A stretch of 64,000 nucleotides of DNA from Bacillus sp. X1(2014) (GCF_007678255.1 NZ_VEED01000011.1:1-64000); one strand, 5' to 3'; positions 1-9,689 are shown, counted from the first letter of the stretch. Numbers and translations: made by a program. The notes: generated from the sequence alone by a model not told the origin.

Positions 1-48
1 CGAAAGCATTGTCATCACCTCAAGATTTTATTACTACTATTTTACAAC

Positions 49-93
49 AAAAAAACTGTAGGCAAGCTCGTTTTTTTTCGAGTTTGTCTACAG
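49..93 (-). terminator. Rho-independent terminator after floT
   Basis: On the minus strand a 15-bp stem with one mismatch (arms 56-70 and 79-93, A-rich loop) is followed by seven T. A second hairpin (98-125) with its T-run on the plus strand lies just inside it, so the two together could stop transcription from both sides. Confidence 0.75.
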
Positions 94-136
94 TCTGAAA
101 CCTTATCATCATTTTGATAAGGTTTTTTTGAAATAA

Positions 137-1654
137 TTATTCAGCTTTTTTCTTAAATTCATCAGTCAATTCTTCAATGCTTTTTCTAACATTTCCTTTT
201 CCTGAGTAGTTCTCAATCAGTTCTTTTACATCAATTCCGCTTGAGGCTTTTAGTGATTCTTGTAGACTCGCCATCAAGTTCGTTGCATAGCCTGTAATTT
301 TATTCGCACCGCCATTTTCACCAGATCCACCGGTATCGACAACGGTAATTTTATCAATATTGGACAGAGGGCTTGCTACTTGCTTTGCATATTCTGGCAT
401 CATTTTGATAATCATGTCCAGAATTGCGGCCTGGCCGAATTGCTCGAATGCCTCGGCGATTTTTTCCTTCGCTTCGGCTTCAGCTAAACCTTTGAGGCGA
501 ATTATTTCTGCTTCGGTCGCCCCTTGTGCCTTTTCCGCTTCTGCTTTGGCTAAACCATCCAAGCGAATTCGTTCAGCTTCTGCTTTTGCCATGGCCTCGA
601 TCCGATACTTATTTGCCTCAGCAGCGGCAATTTCTTTAGCTTTATTTGCAGCGGCCGATTGTTCGACCGAGTAACGGTCCGCGTCCGCCTTTTTCTTCAC
701 TTCCGAGTCATATTGGCGTTCGCGGCGTTGAATTTCTTTTTCTTCTAATTCAATTTGTTTTTGTCTTTCAATAATCTTAATTTGCATCTCTTGTTCCATT
801 ACATCTTGTTTAGATCTTGCCGTTTCCAGATCGTAGGCCTGGTCAGCGCGTGCTCTGGCAATATCTTGTTCACGTCTAAACTCAGCCACTTTCAACTGAT
901 TGACTTTTTCCGCTTCGGCAATTTCTGTCGCCCGCTCTAATTCATTACGTTTCGCTTCTTTGGCTGCCTCTGCTTTCTTAATACGAGTTTCTTTTTCTGC
1001 TTCCGCTGTTGCGATATCGGCATCTCTTTTTACTTGGGCAATCCGCGGTTTACCGAGTGAATCCAGGTATCCATTTTTATCACGGACGTCTTTAATCGTA
1101 AATGACACAATCACCAAGCCCATTTTGGCAAGATCCTGTGAGGCAACCCTTTGGACCTCTTGGGAGAATTTATCACGATTTTTATAGATCTCTTCTACGG
1201 TCATCGAGCCAAGGATCGACCGCAGATGTCCTTCCAGAACTTCTCTTGCCTCATTCTCACGGTCTTCCTTTGGTTTGCCGAGGAACTGTTCTGCGGCCGT
1301 CGCAATTTCACTAATCGACCCGCCGATTTTAATAATCGCTACCCCATCGGCCATAACGGGCACACCCTGCTCGGTATAAACCTCGGGAGTAGTTACTTCC
1401 AGTTTACTAGATAATAAGCTTAGCGGTTTTGCCTGCTGGAAAACTGGCAAAATAAACGTACCGCCGCCACGGATAATTTTCACTTTATTCCCAGACTCAT
1501 CAACGTGGACATTTCCATTGCCAAGGAAGCTGCCTGTCACGATCAAGGCTTCATCCGGTCCTGCCGTTCTGTATTTTGTAATAAAAACGCCAATTAAAGC
1601 TATAATAATAAGTGCAACAATTCCAATGATGACCCAAATAATATTGAATTCCAT
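137..1654 (-). CDS. floT: Flotillin-like membrane scaffold protein FloT (YuaG)
   Basis: Flotillins form oligomeric scaffolds in the cytoplasmic membrane (functional membrane microdomains) and affect fluidity and assembly of signalling and secretion complexes. The 505-residue product has one N-terminal membrane segment (about residues 5-26), an SPFH/band-7 domain (about 30-220), then a long Glu/Ala/Lys-rich coiled coil (about 200-400) with repeated AEAE-type motifs, and a polar C-terminal tail. Length matches B. subtilis YuaG. A G-rich ribosome site (GGGGGG) precedes the ATG. It follows the NfeD gene by 14 bp, the standard NfeD/flotillin pair, and probably shares its SigW-type promoter. Family assignment is firm; the microdomain role is family knowledge. 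Confidence 0.93.
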   Translation of the reverse strand: MEFNIIWVIIGIVALIIIALIGVFITKYRTAGPDEALIVTGSFLGNGNVHVDESGNKVKIIRGGGTFILPVFQQAKPLSLLSSKLEVTTPEVYTEQGVPVMADGVAIIKIGGSISEIATAAEQFLGKPKEDRENEAREVLEGHLRSILGSMTVEEIYKNRDKFSQEVQRVASQDLAKMGLVIVSFTIKDVRDKNGYLDSLGKPRIAQVKRDADIATAEAEKETRIKKAEAAKEAKRNELERATEIAEAEKVNQLKVAEFRREQDIARARADQAYDLETARSKQDVMEQEMQIKIIERQKQIELEEKEIQRRERQYDSEVKKKADADRYSVEQSAAANKAKEIAAAEANKYRIEAMAKAEAERIRLDGLAKAEAEKAQGATEAEIIRLKGLAEAEAKEKIAEAFEQFGQAAILDMIIKMMPEYAKQVASPLSNIDKITVVDTGGSGENGGANKITGYATNLMASLQESLKASSGIDVKELIENYSGKGNVRKSIEELTDEFKKKAE

Positions 1655-1668
1655 CTCTTAAAACCCCC

Positions 1669-2211
1669 CTATAAAAAACTTTCTAGTTGATGATGAACCG
1701 TCACTTGCAGGACGCCATTTTCTACCTGCACAATCAACACTTTTGTGCCAATCTCGATCAGGTCACCATCAAAACTTGATGCCGGCTTCGCTATTCTGCC
1801 ACTGGTACTGTCAATCATCACTTCGCCAAAGCCATCAATAGGAATAGTCGTGATGACCTTCCCAACTCGGCCCCGCAAGTCTGATTCTTTATAGACAAGC
1901 GATTCCTCGGCAGACGAGAGCGGGATGAGCACAAAGACATTTAGTAATGTCACAACAATGAAGGCTATCACGGTGGATATGCCTAAAATCAGTAAATAGT
2001 GAATAGATGAGAGCCGTTCAAACAGATAACCGCTTGCTGACAGAATGGTCATGAAAGCAAAAATTAAGACAGGATTTAGAAAATCGAGTCCGTCTCCAGC
2101 CCCATGAAAATGAAAAACATCGGCAAACAAAACATATAAAACTGTGACTACTCCCGAGATAATTAATCCATATAAATAAATCGTTTCTAAAGGAATACTG
2201 AATGGTTCCAT
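1669..2211 (-). CDS. yuaF: NfeD-family membrane protein YuaF
   Basis: NfeD proteins are membrane partners of flotillins. The product (about 180 residues) has hydrophobic segments in its first 110 residues and a soluble C-terminal domain of the OB-fold type, with the family pattern GRVGKVITTIPIDGFGEV. The start was set at the ATG encoding MEPF because AGAAGGA lies 9 nt upstream; the longer open frame to 2262 lacks a suitable site. Together with floT it forms a two-gene unit downstream of a SigW-type promoter, consistent with the envelope-stress regulation known for B. subtilis yuaF-floT. Confidence 0.85.
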   Translation of the reverse strand: MEPFSIPLETIYLYGLIISGVVTVLYVLFADVFHFHGAGDGLDFLNPVLIFAFMTILSASGYLFERLSSIHYLLILGISTVIAFIVVTLLNVFVLIPLSSAEESLVYKESDLRGRVGKVITTIPIDGFGEVMIDSTSGRIAKPASSFDGDLIEIGTKVLIVQVENGVLQVTVHHQLESFL

Positions 2212-2307
2212 GCGCATCCATCCTTCTTTTTCATTTAAAGTTCTCTTTTTACGTAACACCACTCCTCATCCATATGCATCCATCCCTTCCTATGTATCTA
2301 CCTTTCA

Positions 2308-2333
2308 TACGGTTGAATAATGAAAAAGTTTCA
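2308..2333 (-). promoter_or_regulatory. SigW-type promoter for yuaF-floT
   Basis: Reading the minus strand, TGAAAC is followed after exactly 16 nt by CGTA, the classic ECF SigW pattern. It lies about 95 nt upstream of the yuaF start. This matches the known SigW control of the orthologous B. subtilis operon; activity here is inferred. Confidence 0.75.
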
Positions 2334-2421
2334 TTTTTTGTAAAATTTTCCTAATTACTATTATTTAGATATTGCTTGTCGAAAATTCTGCAAAGCAAAA
2401 CAAACAATTGTTCTACAAAAT

Positions 2422-2452
2422 AAAAAAGTGCCATAGCATTTAGCTACAACAC
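2422..2452 (-). terminator. Terminator after the amino-acid ABC operon
   Basis: Imperfect hairpin (GTGttGTAGC / GCTAtGGCAC on the minus strand) followed by six T, beginning directly after the ATPase stop codon. Confidence 0.65.
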
Positions 2453-2453
2453 C

Positions 2454-3191
2454 TTATTGAATCATATTCAAGAACTTCCTCGTTCGTTCTTCTTTTGGAT
2501 TAGTGAAGATTTCTTCTGGCTTGTTCCTCTCGACAATTACCCCTTGATCCATAAAAATAACTTCATCCGCCGCTTCACGGGCAAAGCGCATTTCATGGGT
2601 CACCACAATCATCGTCATTCCTTCCCTAGCCAGGTCTTTCATGACTTTTAACACCTCACCGACAAGTTCGGGGTCAAGTGCAGAAGTAGGCTCATCAAAG
2701 AGCATCACTTCCGGTTCCATAGCCAGTGCCCGGGCAATACCCACACGTTGCTGCTGACCGCCTGAAAGTTGAGAGGGAAAGTAATCCTGCTTATCACCTA
2801 GTCCTACTTTTTCAAGGAGTGCCTGGGCTTTTTTCCGAGCATCCTCTTTACTTTCCCCTTTAACAATGATCGGCCCTTCCATAACGTTCTGAAGAGCAGT
2901 TTTGTGTGGGAACAGATTATAGCTTTGAAAAACCATTCCAGTTAAGCGCCTAAACGAAGCGATTTGTTTTTTCGGTACATTTTTCGAAAAGTCCAAGCTT
3001 TGTCCCTCTATGGAAATGACTCCTTGATTCGGGGTTTCGAGTACATTCAAACAACGCAGCATCGTGGTCTTACCTGAGCCGGATGGACCGATGACAACAA
3101 CCACTTTTCCTTTTTCAACGAGAAGGTCTATTCCCTTTAAGACCTCTAATTGACCAAATTGCTTATATAATCCTTTAATTGAAATCATCAT
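2454..3191 (-). CDS. Amino-acid ABC transporter ATPase (TcyC/GlnQ family)
   Basis: ATP-binding subunit of a polar amino-acid importer. Visible motifs are Walker [10 protein letters not shown] (35-43), signature LSGGQQQR (about 142), Walker [15 protein letters not shown] and the switch His in VTHEM. Length 245 is typical. It is last in a three-gene unit (binding protein, permease, ATPase), the order of B. subtilis tcyABC (yckKJI). Two adjacent ATG codons follow GGGAG, so the start may be one codon later. Cystine is the likely substrate by overall resemblance of the operon, but glutamine or another amino acid cannot be excluded. Confidence 0.88.
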   Translation of the reverse strand: MMISIKGLYKQFGQLEVLKGIDLLVEKGKVVVVIGPSGSGKTTMLRCLNVLETPNQGVISIEGQSLDFSKNVPKKQIASFRRLTGMVFQSYNLFPHKTALQNVMEGPIIVKGESKEDARKKAQALLEKVGLGDKQDYFPSQLSGGQQQRVGIARALAMEPEVMLFDEPTSALDPELVGEVLKVMKDLAREGMTMIVVTHEMRFAREAADEVIFMDQGVIVERNKPEEIFTNPKEERTRKFLNMIQ

Positions 3192-3203
3192 AAAACTCCC
3201 TCA

Positions 3204-3902
3204 TTAAGACGTGTACCGGTCCATTCTCTTTTCCAAGGATCCTTGCAAGATTGAAAGGAAAAAACAAATAACCCAATAAATTAGTGCTGCTTCTACATAT
3301 ACCAATAAAAATTCATAGGTGGTTGAAGCAATTTCTTGGGCCCGGCGAAACATCTCTGTTACAAGGACAACTGATGCAAGAGAAGTATCTTTTACAAGAC
3401 TAATAAAAGAATTCGATAATGGCGGTATAGATACCCTTGTTGCCTGTGGCAAGATGATTCTTTTCAATGCCTGGGTGTAGGTCATTCCAATCGAATAAGC
3501 TGCCTCCCATTGTCCCTTCGGAATGGAGATAATTGCAGCCCGAATAATTTCTGAAGCATAGGCCCCAACGCTTAGGGAGAAACCAATGACTGCGGAAATA
3601 AAGGGATCCAAGGTAACTCCTATATTAGGAAGTCCATAAAAAATAATGAATAACTGAACAAGTAATGGTGTGCCGCGAATGGCTGAAACATATACCCTGG
3701 CAATTCCTTGAAATAGTTTTGCTTGAGAAATTCTGGCAAGCGCGGTTAACACAGCCAAAATTATCCCAATAATAAATGAAATGATGGTTAATGGAATGGT
3801 ATTCATAACAGCACCCTCCAGCAGCGGCTGGAGGGAAGTCTTTGCAATCTCAATTAACCTGTCCATTCTTTCTGGGTCAGCAAAAATACTATTTAAGTAC
3901 AT
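3204..3902 (-). CDS. Amino-acid ABC transporter permease (TcyB/HisM family)
   Basis: Membrane channel subunit of the polar amino-acid importer. The product has several hydrophobic helices and the permease EAA-loop region [23 protein letters not shown] that docks to the ATPase (shown in family alignments as EAAxxxG). The start was placed at the ATG encoding MYLNSIF: GGTG lies a few nt upstream and it overlaps the binding-protein gene by 14 bp, whereas the longer frame to 3950 would overlap by 62 bp. That overlap points to translational coupling with the upstream gene. Confidence 0.86.
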   Translation of the reverse strand: MYLNSIFADPERMDRLIEIAKTSLQPLLEGAVMNTIPLTIISFIIGIILAVLTALARISQAKLFQGIARVYVSAIRGTPLLVQLFIIFYGLPNIGVTLDPFISAVIGFSLSVGAYASEIIRAAIISIPKGQWEAAYSIGMTYTQALKRIILPQATRVSIPPLSNSFISLVKDTSLASVVLVTEMFRRAQEIASTTYEFLLVYVEAALIYWVICFFLSILQGSLEKRMDRYTS

Positions 3903-4719
3903 CTTCACCAAACCATTTCTCAGAGATTTTTTTGTAGGTGCCGTCGTCAACTATTTCTTTTAGCGCCTTGTTGACTTCGTCTACTAGTGTGTCGCTTTTC
4001 TTTCTAAACATGAACCCGCTGGAAGAAGCATCATTAGCAGTTGCCACAACCTTGATTGGTGCATCCGGCTTTTGTTTTTTATAATCTAAAAATGAAAGTT
4101 TATCGTTAATCGTCACATCCACACGTTTTTGGGCAAGGAGCTCAACTGCTTGCTGGAAACCATCCACTCCAACTATTTTAGCCCCATATTTCTTGGCCAT
4201 ATCCGCGTAGTTACTTGTCATAGATTGAGCAGCATTTAATCCTTTAATATCTTCAAATGATTTCACTTTATCGTTATCCTTATGAGCAATCAAGACACCT
4301 GCAGACGTAATATATGGATCAGAGAAATCATATTTTTCCTGACGGTCTGGACGAATTCCAACTTCGTTTGCAATCATATCAAAACGCTTTGCATCTAATC
4401 CTGCAAACATCGCATCCCACTGTGTTTCTTTAAATTCAGGCTTTACCCCAATGCGTTTAGCTACCTCTGTCGCAAGTTCTACATCAAATCCAGTTAGTTT
4501 ACCACTTGGATCATGGTAAGTGAATGGCGGGTATGTACCTTCTGTACCAATTAACAATGTTCCATCATCTTTTATCTTTTTCAATAAATCATTATCTGCC
4601 TTTTCAGCATTCTTGTTGTCAGTCTTGTTCGTGTCCTTATCGGCATTATCCTTGCCGCAAGCTGACAGTACTAACATAAAGCTTAATAATAGTGTAAAAA
4701 TGATGGTAAGTTTTTTCAC
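3889..4719 (-). CDS. Amino-acid ABC transporter substrate-binding lipoprotein (TcyA-like)
   Basis: Extracytoplasmic binding protein for a polar amino acid, anchored as a lipoprotein: the signal peptide ends in the lipobox LSAC with Cys21. The mature part has the SBP family-3 pattern [13 protein letters not shown], the [14 protein letters not shown] segment and a C-terminal [10 protein letters not shown], closely resembling B. subtilis TcyA (YckK). GTG start with GGGGG 8 nt upstream. First gene of a three-gene importer operon. Cystine is the best guess for the ligand; binding-site residues were not checked against a structure. Confidence 0.88.
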   Translation of the reverse strand: MKKLTIIFTLLLSFMLVLSACGKDNADKDTNKTDNKNAEKADNDLLKKIKDDGTLLIGTEGTYPPFTYHDPSGKLTGFDVELATEVAKRIGVKPEFKETQWDAMFAGLDAKRFDMIANEVGIRPDRQEKYDFSDPYITSAGVLIAHKDNDKVKSFEDIKGLNAAQSMTSNYADMAKKYGAKIVGVDGFQQAVELLAQKRVDVTINDKLSFLDYKKQKPDAPIKVVATANDASSSGFMFRKKSDTLVDEVNKALKEIVDDGTYKKISEKWFGEDVLK

Positions 4720-4775
4720 TAATGTAACCCCCTAGAATGAAATTATCATTATTTTACCCTTAATTTACAAAATAA

Positions 4776-4802
4776 AACCTATCAGAGGCGTTCTGATAGG
4801 TT
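4776..4802 (-). terminator. Hairpin terminator after the permease gene
   Basis: Eleven-bp stem (AACCTATCAGA / TCTGATAGGTT) with a short loop, followed on the minus strand by TTATTTTG; it separates the permease gene from the ABC operon. Confidence 0.6.
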
Positions 4803-4811
4803 AAATAAATA

Positions 4812-6242
4812 TTATGCCGATAAAGCTTTTTTGCGTTCGGAAATTACTTCCTTTTTTCCTCTAAACATTGGACCATAAAAGAGGAGGCCGCTCGCCAGTA
4901 AAATCATTCCGTAGGTGAAGGTTTTAATATCTGCCGTTCCAGCTATGATCACCCAAACAGAATAAATGGTGGATAAGCACGCAATCATTCCGTCTATAAT
5001 TCTTGAACGATCCCCTTTATATGTCTCCCCCGTTACAACTAATTTCACCTGATAGACAGAGGAGATAAAGTAAGGTACCAAGTAAGATAATGTTGCAATA
5101 ATAATGATAAATCCAAAGGCATCCGAAATCGATTTTGAAACCGTTGAAAAGATAAACAGTTGGCCTAAACCATTAGAGACAATCATCGAAAACAATGGCA
5201 GGCCCTTTTTGTTTTCTTTTTTAAATGCAGGGATAAATAATCCCTGCTTTGCGGCTTGATAAGGGACTTCCGCACTTAGCATTAACCAGCCAATCGTTGA
5301 ACCAAATAAGCTGATCAACCCAATCCCAGCTAAAACTTTCCCGGCTATAGGTCCTAAGAAAGAAGAAATAGCATCAATTAGGGGCTTATCTGATTGGATA
5401 AGAGTATTTTGATCTAACATTCCCATCGTCAAGGTGCTAATACCGATGTAGATAGCAAGGGCAATAAATAATCCAAGGATGGTAGCACGTTTCACATCGG
5501 TTTGCTTTCGAGCACGAGAAGCAAATACGACCGCAGATTCTACCCCAATAAATGCCCATAATGTATTTACAGCAGCACCGTTCACTTGACTCAGCATTCC
5601 CACCACATGGCTGGCCTCGTCCATTCTAACAGCCATTAATGGAAGAATATTGCTTTTTTCAAAAGCGAATAACCCCACAAGAATAAACAGAAAAAATCCG
5701 GCAACTTTAGCCGCTGTTGCCACAAAATTCATTTTCCCGGCACTTTCCATACCCCGCAGGATGATGAAGTGAGTTCCCCAAAGCAACAGGGAACAGACAA
5801 GAAAAGTTAATCCATTACCGACCTTAAGTGTAAAGCCGCCAATCGTAAACCAGTCTGCTTGACTTGTTAGGATTGGGAAAAAGGTGGACAGGTATCCCGC
5901 AAAGGTGGTTATCATCGCAACATTCCCCGCGAGATTACCAATCCAATAACCCCAAGATGACATAAAACCTGATAAGGTGGAAGCGTGTGATCCTGGTTTA
6001 AACAGTTCCTTGGCATAAATTTGGGGACCGCCAGTTATTTCTGGTTTTCTTATCGCAAGGTTTCCAAATACAAGGGCTGTCATTAAAACACCAAGGCCTG
6101 TTACAAGCCATGCTGAGATGACACCAGCAGGACTAGCTGCTTCAGAAAGTGAGCTTGGCAGCATAAATATCCCTGAACCAACCATGTTTCCGACAACAAG
6201 AGCGGTTAATACCCAAAATCCTAATTTATTAGCGTTCCCCAT
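4812..6242 (-). CDS. APC-family amino-acid permease/antiporter
   Basis: Cytoplasmic-membrane amino-acid transporter of the APC superfamily, basic amino-acid/polyamine antiporter type (ArcD-like). The 476-residue protein is hydrophobic throughout with about 12 predicted helices and begins with the family signature GxxxGSGIFMLP (VVGNMVGSGIFMLPSSL). The ATG is preceded by AGAGAGGGA. It is a single-gene unit bounded by hairpins. An arginine/ornithine exchange role fits the subgroup but no arc genes are nearby, so substrate is undetermined. About 190 bp of AT-rich sequence upstream (6243-6430) shows no gene. Confidence 0.85.
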   Translation of the reverse strand: MGNANKLGFWVLTALVVGNMVGSGIFMLPSSLSEAASPAGVISAWLVTGLGVLMTALVFGNLAIRKPEITGGPQIYAKELFKPGSHASTLSGFMSSWGYWIGNLAGNVAMITTFAGYLSTFFPILTSQADWFTIGGFTLKVGNGLTFLVCSLLLWGTHFIILRGMESAGKMNFVATAAKVAGFFLFILVGLFAFEKSNILPLMAVRMDEASHVVGMLSQVNGAAVNTLWAFIGVESAVVFASRARKQTDVKRATILGLFIALAIYIGISTLTMGMLDQNTLIQSDKPLIDAISSFLGPIAGKVLAGIGLISLFGSTIGWLMLSAEVPYQAAKQGLFIPAFKKENKKGLPLFSMIVSNGLGQLFIFSTVSKSISDAFGFIIIIATLSYLVPYFISSVYQVKLVVTGETYKGDRSRIIDGMIACLSTIYSVWVIIAGTADIKTFTYGMILLASGLLFYGPMFRGKKEVISERKKALSA

Positions 6243-6430
6243 GGTGTAATCCCTCTCTCTACTCTTTATTGTTTATTTTAAAAAAATGATTTTTTATTGT
6301 TTTGTTGATTACATATTAATTTGCATTATTAAATATAGAATCCATAACGGATTGTGTCAATGGGAAATTTTATTCTAATAAAGTATTAGAGTGGTGAATT
6401 AGTCAGATATCTAATAAATTTTTCGAATAT

Positions 6431-6456
6431 AAAAAGAGACTGCTCATTTAGCAGTC
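6431..6456 (-). terminator. Terminator after nadE
   Basis: GACTGCT/AGCAGTC stem with a 5-nt loop followed by TCTTTTT on the minus strand, just beyond the nadE stop codon. Confidence 0.75.
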
Positions 6457-6468
6457 CCTGTCTTTAAA

Positions 6469-7290
6469 TTATTTCCACCACTCATCAAACATCGTTGTTG
6501 GCAGTTGCCGTTTATGTTCTGTCATTAGGTAGCGCTTTTCTATTTTATCAGCGACCTCTTTTGAAACGGATTTCCCTTCTAAATAGTCGTCGAGTTCATC
6601 ATAGGTAATCCCTAATTCTGTTTCGTCGGCCTGACCAGGCTTTTGGTCGAGAAGGTCTGCCGTAGGTGTTTTTAAATATAAGCGTTCGTCGGCACCAAGT
6701 TCTTTTAATAGGACTTTCCCCTGCCGCTTTGATAAGCCGCTTAGCGGAAGAATATCTGCCCCGCCATCACCGTACTTCGTATAGAAACCTGTTACTGCCT
6801 CCGCTGCATGGTCTGTGCCAATCACAAGCAGACCCTCCATGCCGCCAATTGCATATTGAGCAATCATTCTCAGCCTTGCCTTGACATTTCCTTTTTGATA
6901 ATCACTTAACGGTGCCCCATGATAGCTAGCATCATATTCTTTTTGAACTTCATCTACTGCAGATTTAATGTTAAAGACTGTCTCACGGTCAGCGCGAATA
7001 AAGGCTAACGAGCGTTTAGCATCCTCCTCATCCTGCTGGACACCGTATGGGAGACGAACAGCGATAAACAAAGAATCGGTCCCTTCTTTACGCAGCTCTT
7101 CTACTGCTAGTTGGGCGAGTCGCCCAGCCAAAGTCGAATCCTGACCCCCGCTTATTCCCAGCACATAGCCCTTGGCCTTCGTCTTTAACAGATAATTTTT
7201 TAAGAAATCGATCCGTTTCCTTATTTCCTCTTGCGGTTGAATCGTCGGACTCACATTTAAATCCTTCATAATCTGTGCTTGTAAACTCAT
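6469..7290 (-). CDS. nadE: NH3-dependent NAD synthetase
   Basis: Final step of NAD biosynthesis: ATP-dependent amidation of deamido-NAD. The 273-residue product shows the N-type PP-loop SGGQDS (about 47-52), and the [20 protein letters not shown] and LTKRQ-like (LSKRQGK) segments typical of ammonia-dependent NadE; no glutaminase domain is present. Length matches B. subtilis NadE. The start is the ATG encoding MSLQAQ, 7 nt after AGGAGG; the longer frame would begin at a TTG lying before that site. Transcribed divergently from the thioesterase gene. Confidence 0.95.
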   Translation of the reverse strand: MSLQAQIMKDLNVSPTIQPQEEIRKRIDFLKNYLLKTKAKGYVLGISGGQDSTLAGRLAQLAVEELRKEGTDSLFIAVRLPYGVQQDEEDAKRSLAFIRADRETVFNIKSAVDEVQKEYDASYHGAPLSDYQKGNVKARLRMIAQYAIGGMEGLLVIGTDHAAEAVTGFYTKYGDGGADILPLSGLSKRQGKVLLKELGADERLYLKTPTADLLDQKPGQADETELGITYDELDDYLEGKSVSKEVADKIEKRYLMTEHKRQLPTTMFDEWWK

Positions 7291-7414
7291 TACTGTACCT
7301 CCTGACAAACAATCGATATATTAACTAATGTACCACAAATGTTTAGATTTCACTAAAACGGTGAGAAAATAGTAAAATGGGTAAATTAACATAGACAATT
7401 CAGGAGGGATTAGG

Positions 7415-7927
7415 ATGGAAGCAAAAACATGTAATGAATCTCGGGTGGTAAGAACAAGCAGGATTTTTCCTAATGATGTAAATAACCATAATACTTTGTT
7501 TGGCGGGAAGTTAATCAGCGATATCGATATGATCGCCTCCATTTCTGCGGTCAGACATTCACGAGCGGAGTGTGTCACGGCTTCAATTGATTCGGTCGAC
7601 TTTCTTAGTCCAATTACACCGAAGGATTCTGTTTGCATTGAAACGTATGTTTCTTCGACAGGAACCTCATCGATGGAGATCTTCGTCAAAGTAATTGCGG
7701 AGAATCTCATGTCAGGTGATAGAAAAATTGCCGCCACCGCCTTTTTAACCTTTGTCGCACTGGATGACAACGGCAAACCGACAAAGGTTCCAAGTATCAT
7801 TCCGGAAACTGAAGAAGAGAAAAAGCTTTTTGAAACAGGCAAAGAACGAGCAGAAAAACGGAAAGAACACCGAAAAAGCAGCAAAGAGCTCGCTAATGTA
7901 CTGACAATACATAAACCTTGGGAATGA
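7415..7927 (+). CDS. Acyl-CoA thioesterase, hotdog fold (YkhA-like)
   Basis: Cytosolic enzyme predicted to hydrolyse acyl-CoA esters. The single hotdog domain (about residues 8-125) contains the motif NNHNTLFGGKLISDID, in which the Asn/His region and the Asp after GGK match the YciA/YkhA group. A Lys/Glu-rich C-terminal tail follows. GGAGGG is placed well before the ATG. The gene stands alone on the plus strand; its stop codon abuts the right end of a tnpB element, so any native terminator has been separated or lost. Confidence 0.85.
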   Translation: MEAKTCNESRVVRTSRIFPNDVNNHNTLFGGKLISDIDMIASISAVRHSRAECVTASIDSVDFLSPITPKDSVCIETYVSSTGTSSMEIFVKVIAENLMSGDRKIAATAFLTFVALDDNGKPTKVPSIIPETEEEKKLFETGKERAEKRKEHRKSSKELANVLTIHKPWE

Positions 7928-7928
7928 G

Positions 7929-8120
7929 TATCCCATAGCTAAAGCTAGGGGTTTCGAAAGAATAGGCTATAAAGCCCATTGTCTTTACGAGGGCTACCAC
8001 AAGTCCCGCTACTACATCAGGCCGAGGCCTTCAGCTTTGCTTTTCTTATCTTCATGATGATTATTTTTTTGGGGGATTGGAGGAACTGTTTTCTCTCCAG
8101 TCCTTCAAAGACATCCTTGA
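7929..8120 (-). ncRNA. Putative omega-RNA (reRNA) overlapping the tnpB 3' end
   Basis: In IS200/IS605 elements the TnpB guide RNA comes from the 3' end of tnpB and the right end, with the guide lying just past the element. Here the stretch after tnpB contains short helices on the minus strand (GGCCTCGGCC, AAT-GGCT/AGCC-ATT and the terminal CCC-TAGC hairpin). The 5' limit is a guess. If the RNA reads through, the guide would be complementary to or identical with the 3' end of the thioesterase gene (about 7908-7928). No transcript evidence. Confidence 0.45.
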
Positions 8121-9522
8121 TATGTTTACGGACAATATTAAAAGCTCCATTCACATCCGCATGAATCAAAATCTTAGAACCTTTGATTTTGTAAAATGCC
8201 CGACTGCTTCTATAACCGCTAAAATTAGTTTGGTTCTCTTCCCCGAAAGTTGGAATAGGGTCATGATTCAAGAAACTCGACTTGGAGGTATAGCTTTCTT
8301 CTCGGATAATGACTTGAATTCCATCTCGCTCCGCTTTGTATCGAATCATTCCTATGAAAGTGGCATATGGTATTTGGATGAAGGTTTGTTTGCTAGTCTT
8401 TTGCATATCAACATCTATCTTCCAACCCTCATTTTTTCCAATGATGATTGTATCAATGGTTCTTTCTTTCGCGATCTCCACCACTTTTGCACTGGCCTTA
8501 TGTAAAAAATCCATGACTCGATTGTTTCTTTTTCGGTCTAAGGATATTAATCTTGTTGTGTTAAACGACCCTTCCTTTGGTCCTTTTCCATTTCGAAGGA
8601 TACTCATGTATTTGGCTCTTAATTTGTTATAGTATTGATTGATCGATTTTAACCATTTGCCCTTGATAAGCAGAGGCTTTAGCCCCGTGTTATCGATGAT
8701 AGTTGCTAGGTTATCAACTCCCAAATCAATCCCCATTACTCGCTTCGGCTTAAATAGCCATTCATTTAATTGTTTTTCTGAACGTTTGATCTCCTTTTCC
8801 TGTTCACTTTTAAAAACAACTTCAATAACATACCGACCATAAGACGGGACAATCCGCACTTGTTGTAGTTTGCCATCTATATGTGCAATTTTTCCCAGTT
8901 TTATTGTAAGAGGTGTTTTTGGTAATGAAAGCACAGTTCCATTTTTAATTTTGGTAATTTGATTGGTTAAATAAACTGTTGTACGTCCATTCTTCGGTTT
9001 ATACTTAGGTATCTTTGGTTTTCCTGAAAAACAAGTAGGCTTGGTTTTATATTTCTTTGAGGCTTCGAAGTAACTTTTCCAATCATTATAGACTCTTTTT
9101 ATGGTTTGTTGATTGGACTGAGAGGGCATAGAAAGGTAATCGGGTTGTTTCATCACTTTAAACAGTGCTTCTACAAAGTTATAGGGAAGAAAGGCATTCT
9201 CTGGATGAGGCATTTCAAATAGCTTCAGTTCCGGCTCCAAAACAAGACCATTATTATCAACTTTTTTAGTCTTAGATTTTGCTATCTCGAAACTTTTTAA
9301 ACGAATTTGATTCATTTGAGGTAAATGATCTTTAATATCTGTTAGAACTTGAAGTTGATTTTCATTTTTTGTTTCTTTTTTTAAAGCGGTGTATACCTGC
9401 CTAATATAGTAGTTGGTGATATTGTACAAGTTTTTCGCTTTAAAACAAAGTGAGTCACAGTAGTCGAACAATTCATGTTTCGGCTGAATTTGTATTTTAT
9501 AGGATCGATACGTTTTATTCAC
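8017..9522 (-). CDS. tnpB: TnpB, RNA-guided RuvC-type nuclease of IS200/IS605
   Basis: TnpB proteins are RNA-guided DNA nucleases, relatives of Cas12, that favour retention of their element. The 501-residue protein has an N-terminal OrfB-type helical region and split RuvC motifs: Asp266 (MGIDLGVDN), Glu409 (REESYTSK) and Asp456 (HADVNGAFN). The zinc ribbon that usually sits between the last two is absent: that span has no cysteine at all, as in a known zinc-less TnpB subgroup with the YTSK...FSG..R pattern. The GTG start directly follows TAGGGAGG, an unusually short spacing. All three acidic residues are present, so nuclease activity is plausible. Confidence 0.88.
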   Translation of the reverse strand: MNKTYRSYKIQIQPKHELFDYCDSLCFKAKNLYNITNYYIRQVYTALKKETKNENQLQVLTDIKDHLPQMNQIRLKSFEIAKSKTKKVDNNGLVLEPELKLFEMPHPENAFLPYNFVEALFKVMKQPDYLSMPSQSNQQTIKRVYNDWKSYFEASKKYKTKPTCFSGKPKIPKYKPKNGRTTVYLTNQITKIKNGTVLSLPKTPLTIKLGKIAHIDGKLQQVRIVPSYGRYVIEVVFKSEQEKEIKRSEKQLNEWLFKPKRVMGIDLGVDNLATIIDNTGLKPLLIKGKWLKSINQYYNKLRAKYMSILRNGKGPKEGSFNTTRLISLDRKRNNRVMDFLHKASAKVVEIAKERTIDTIIIGKNEGWKIDVDMQKTSKQTFIQIPYATFIGMIRYKAERDGIQVIIREESYTSKSSFLNHDPIPTFGEENQTNFSGYRSSRAFYKIKGSKILIHADVNGAFNIVRKHIKDVFEGLERKQFLQSPKKIIIMKIRKAKLKASA

Positions 9523-9689
9523 CCTCCCTACACAGAAACATATGTTCTATAATTTAATTATACCAAAGAACTGTATAGAATGTATAGTAATATTACTTGT
9601 ATTATTCTAAAAAAATGAACAATATACAGCTTATACCCCCAAATAAATCTAGGGGTTTTACGCTACTTTTAATAAGAAAAGCGAAGTAC

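Larger units (their letters stand above)
7929..9660 (-). mobile_element. IS200/IS605-type element carrying tnpB only
   Basis: The element is bounded by two similar subterminal sequences on the minus strand: both begin AAACCCCTAG, continue with a TTTA, and reach a G-run 8-9 nt later (left end 9632-9658, right end 7929-7954). The right one folds as an imperfect hairpin (CCC-TAGC / GCTA-GGG). There is no terminal inverted repeat or target duplication, as expected for this family. Only tnpB is present; no Y1 transposase (tnpA) is visible, so movement would need a partner elsewhere. Exact ends need an empty site for comparison. Confidence 0.7.
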
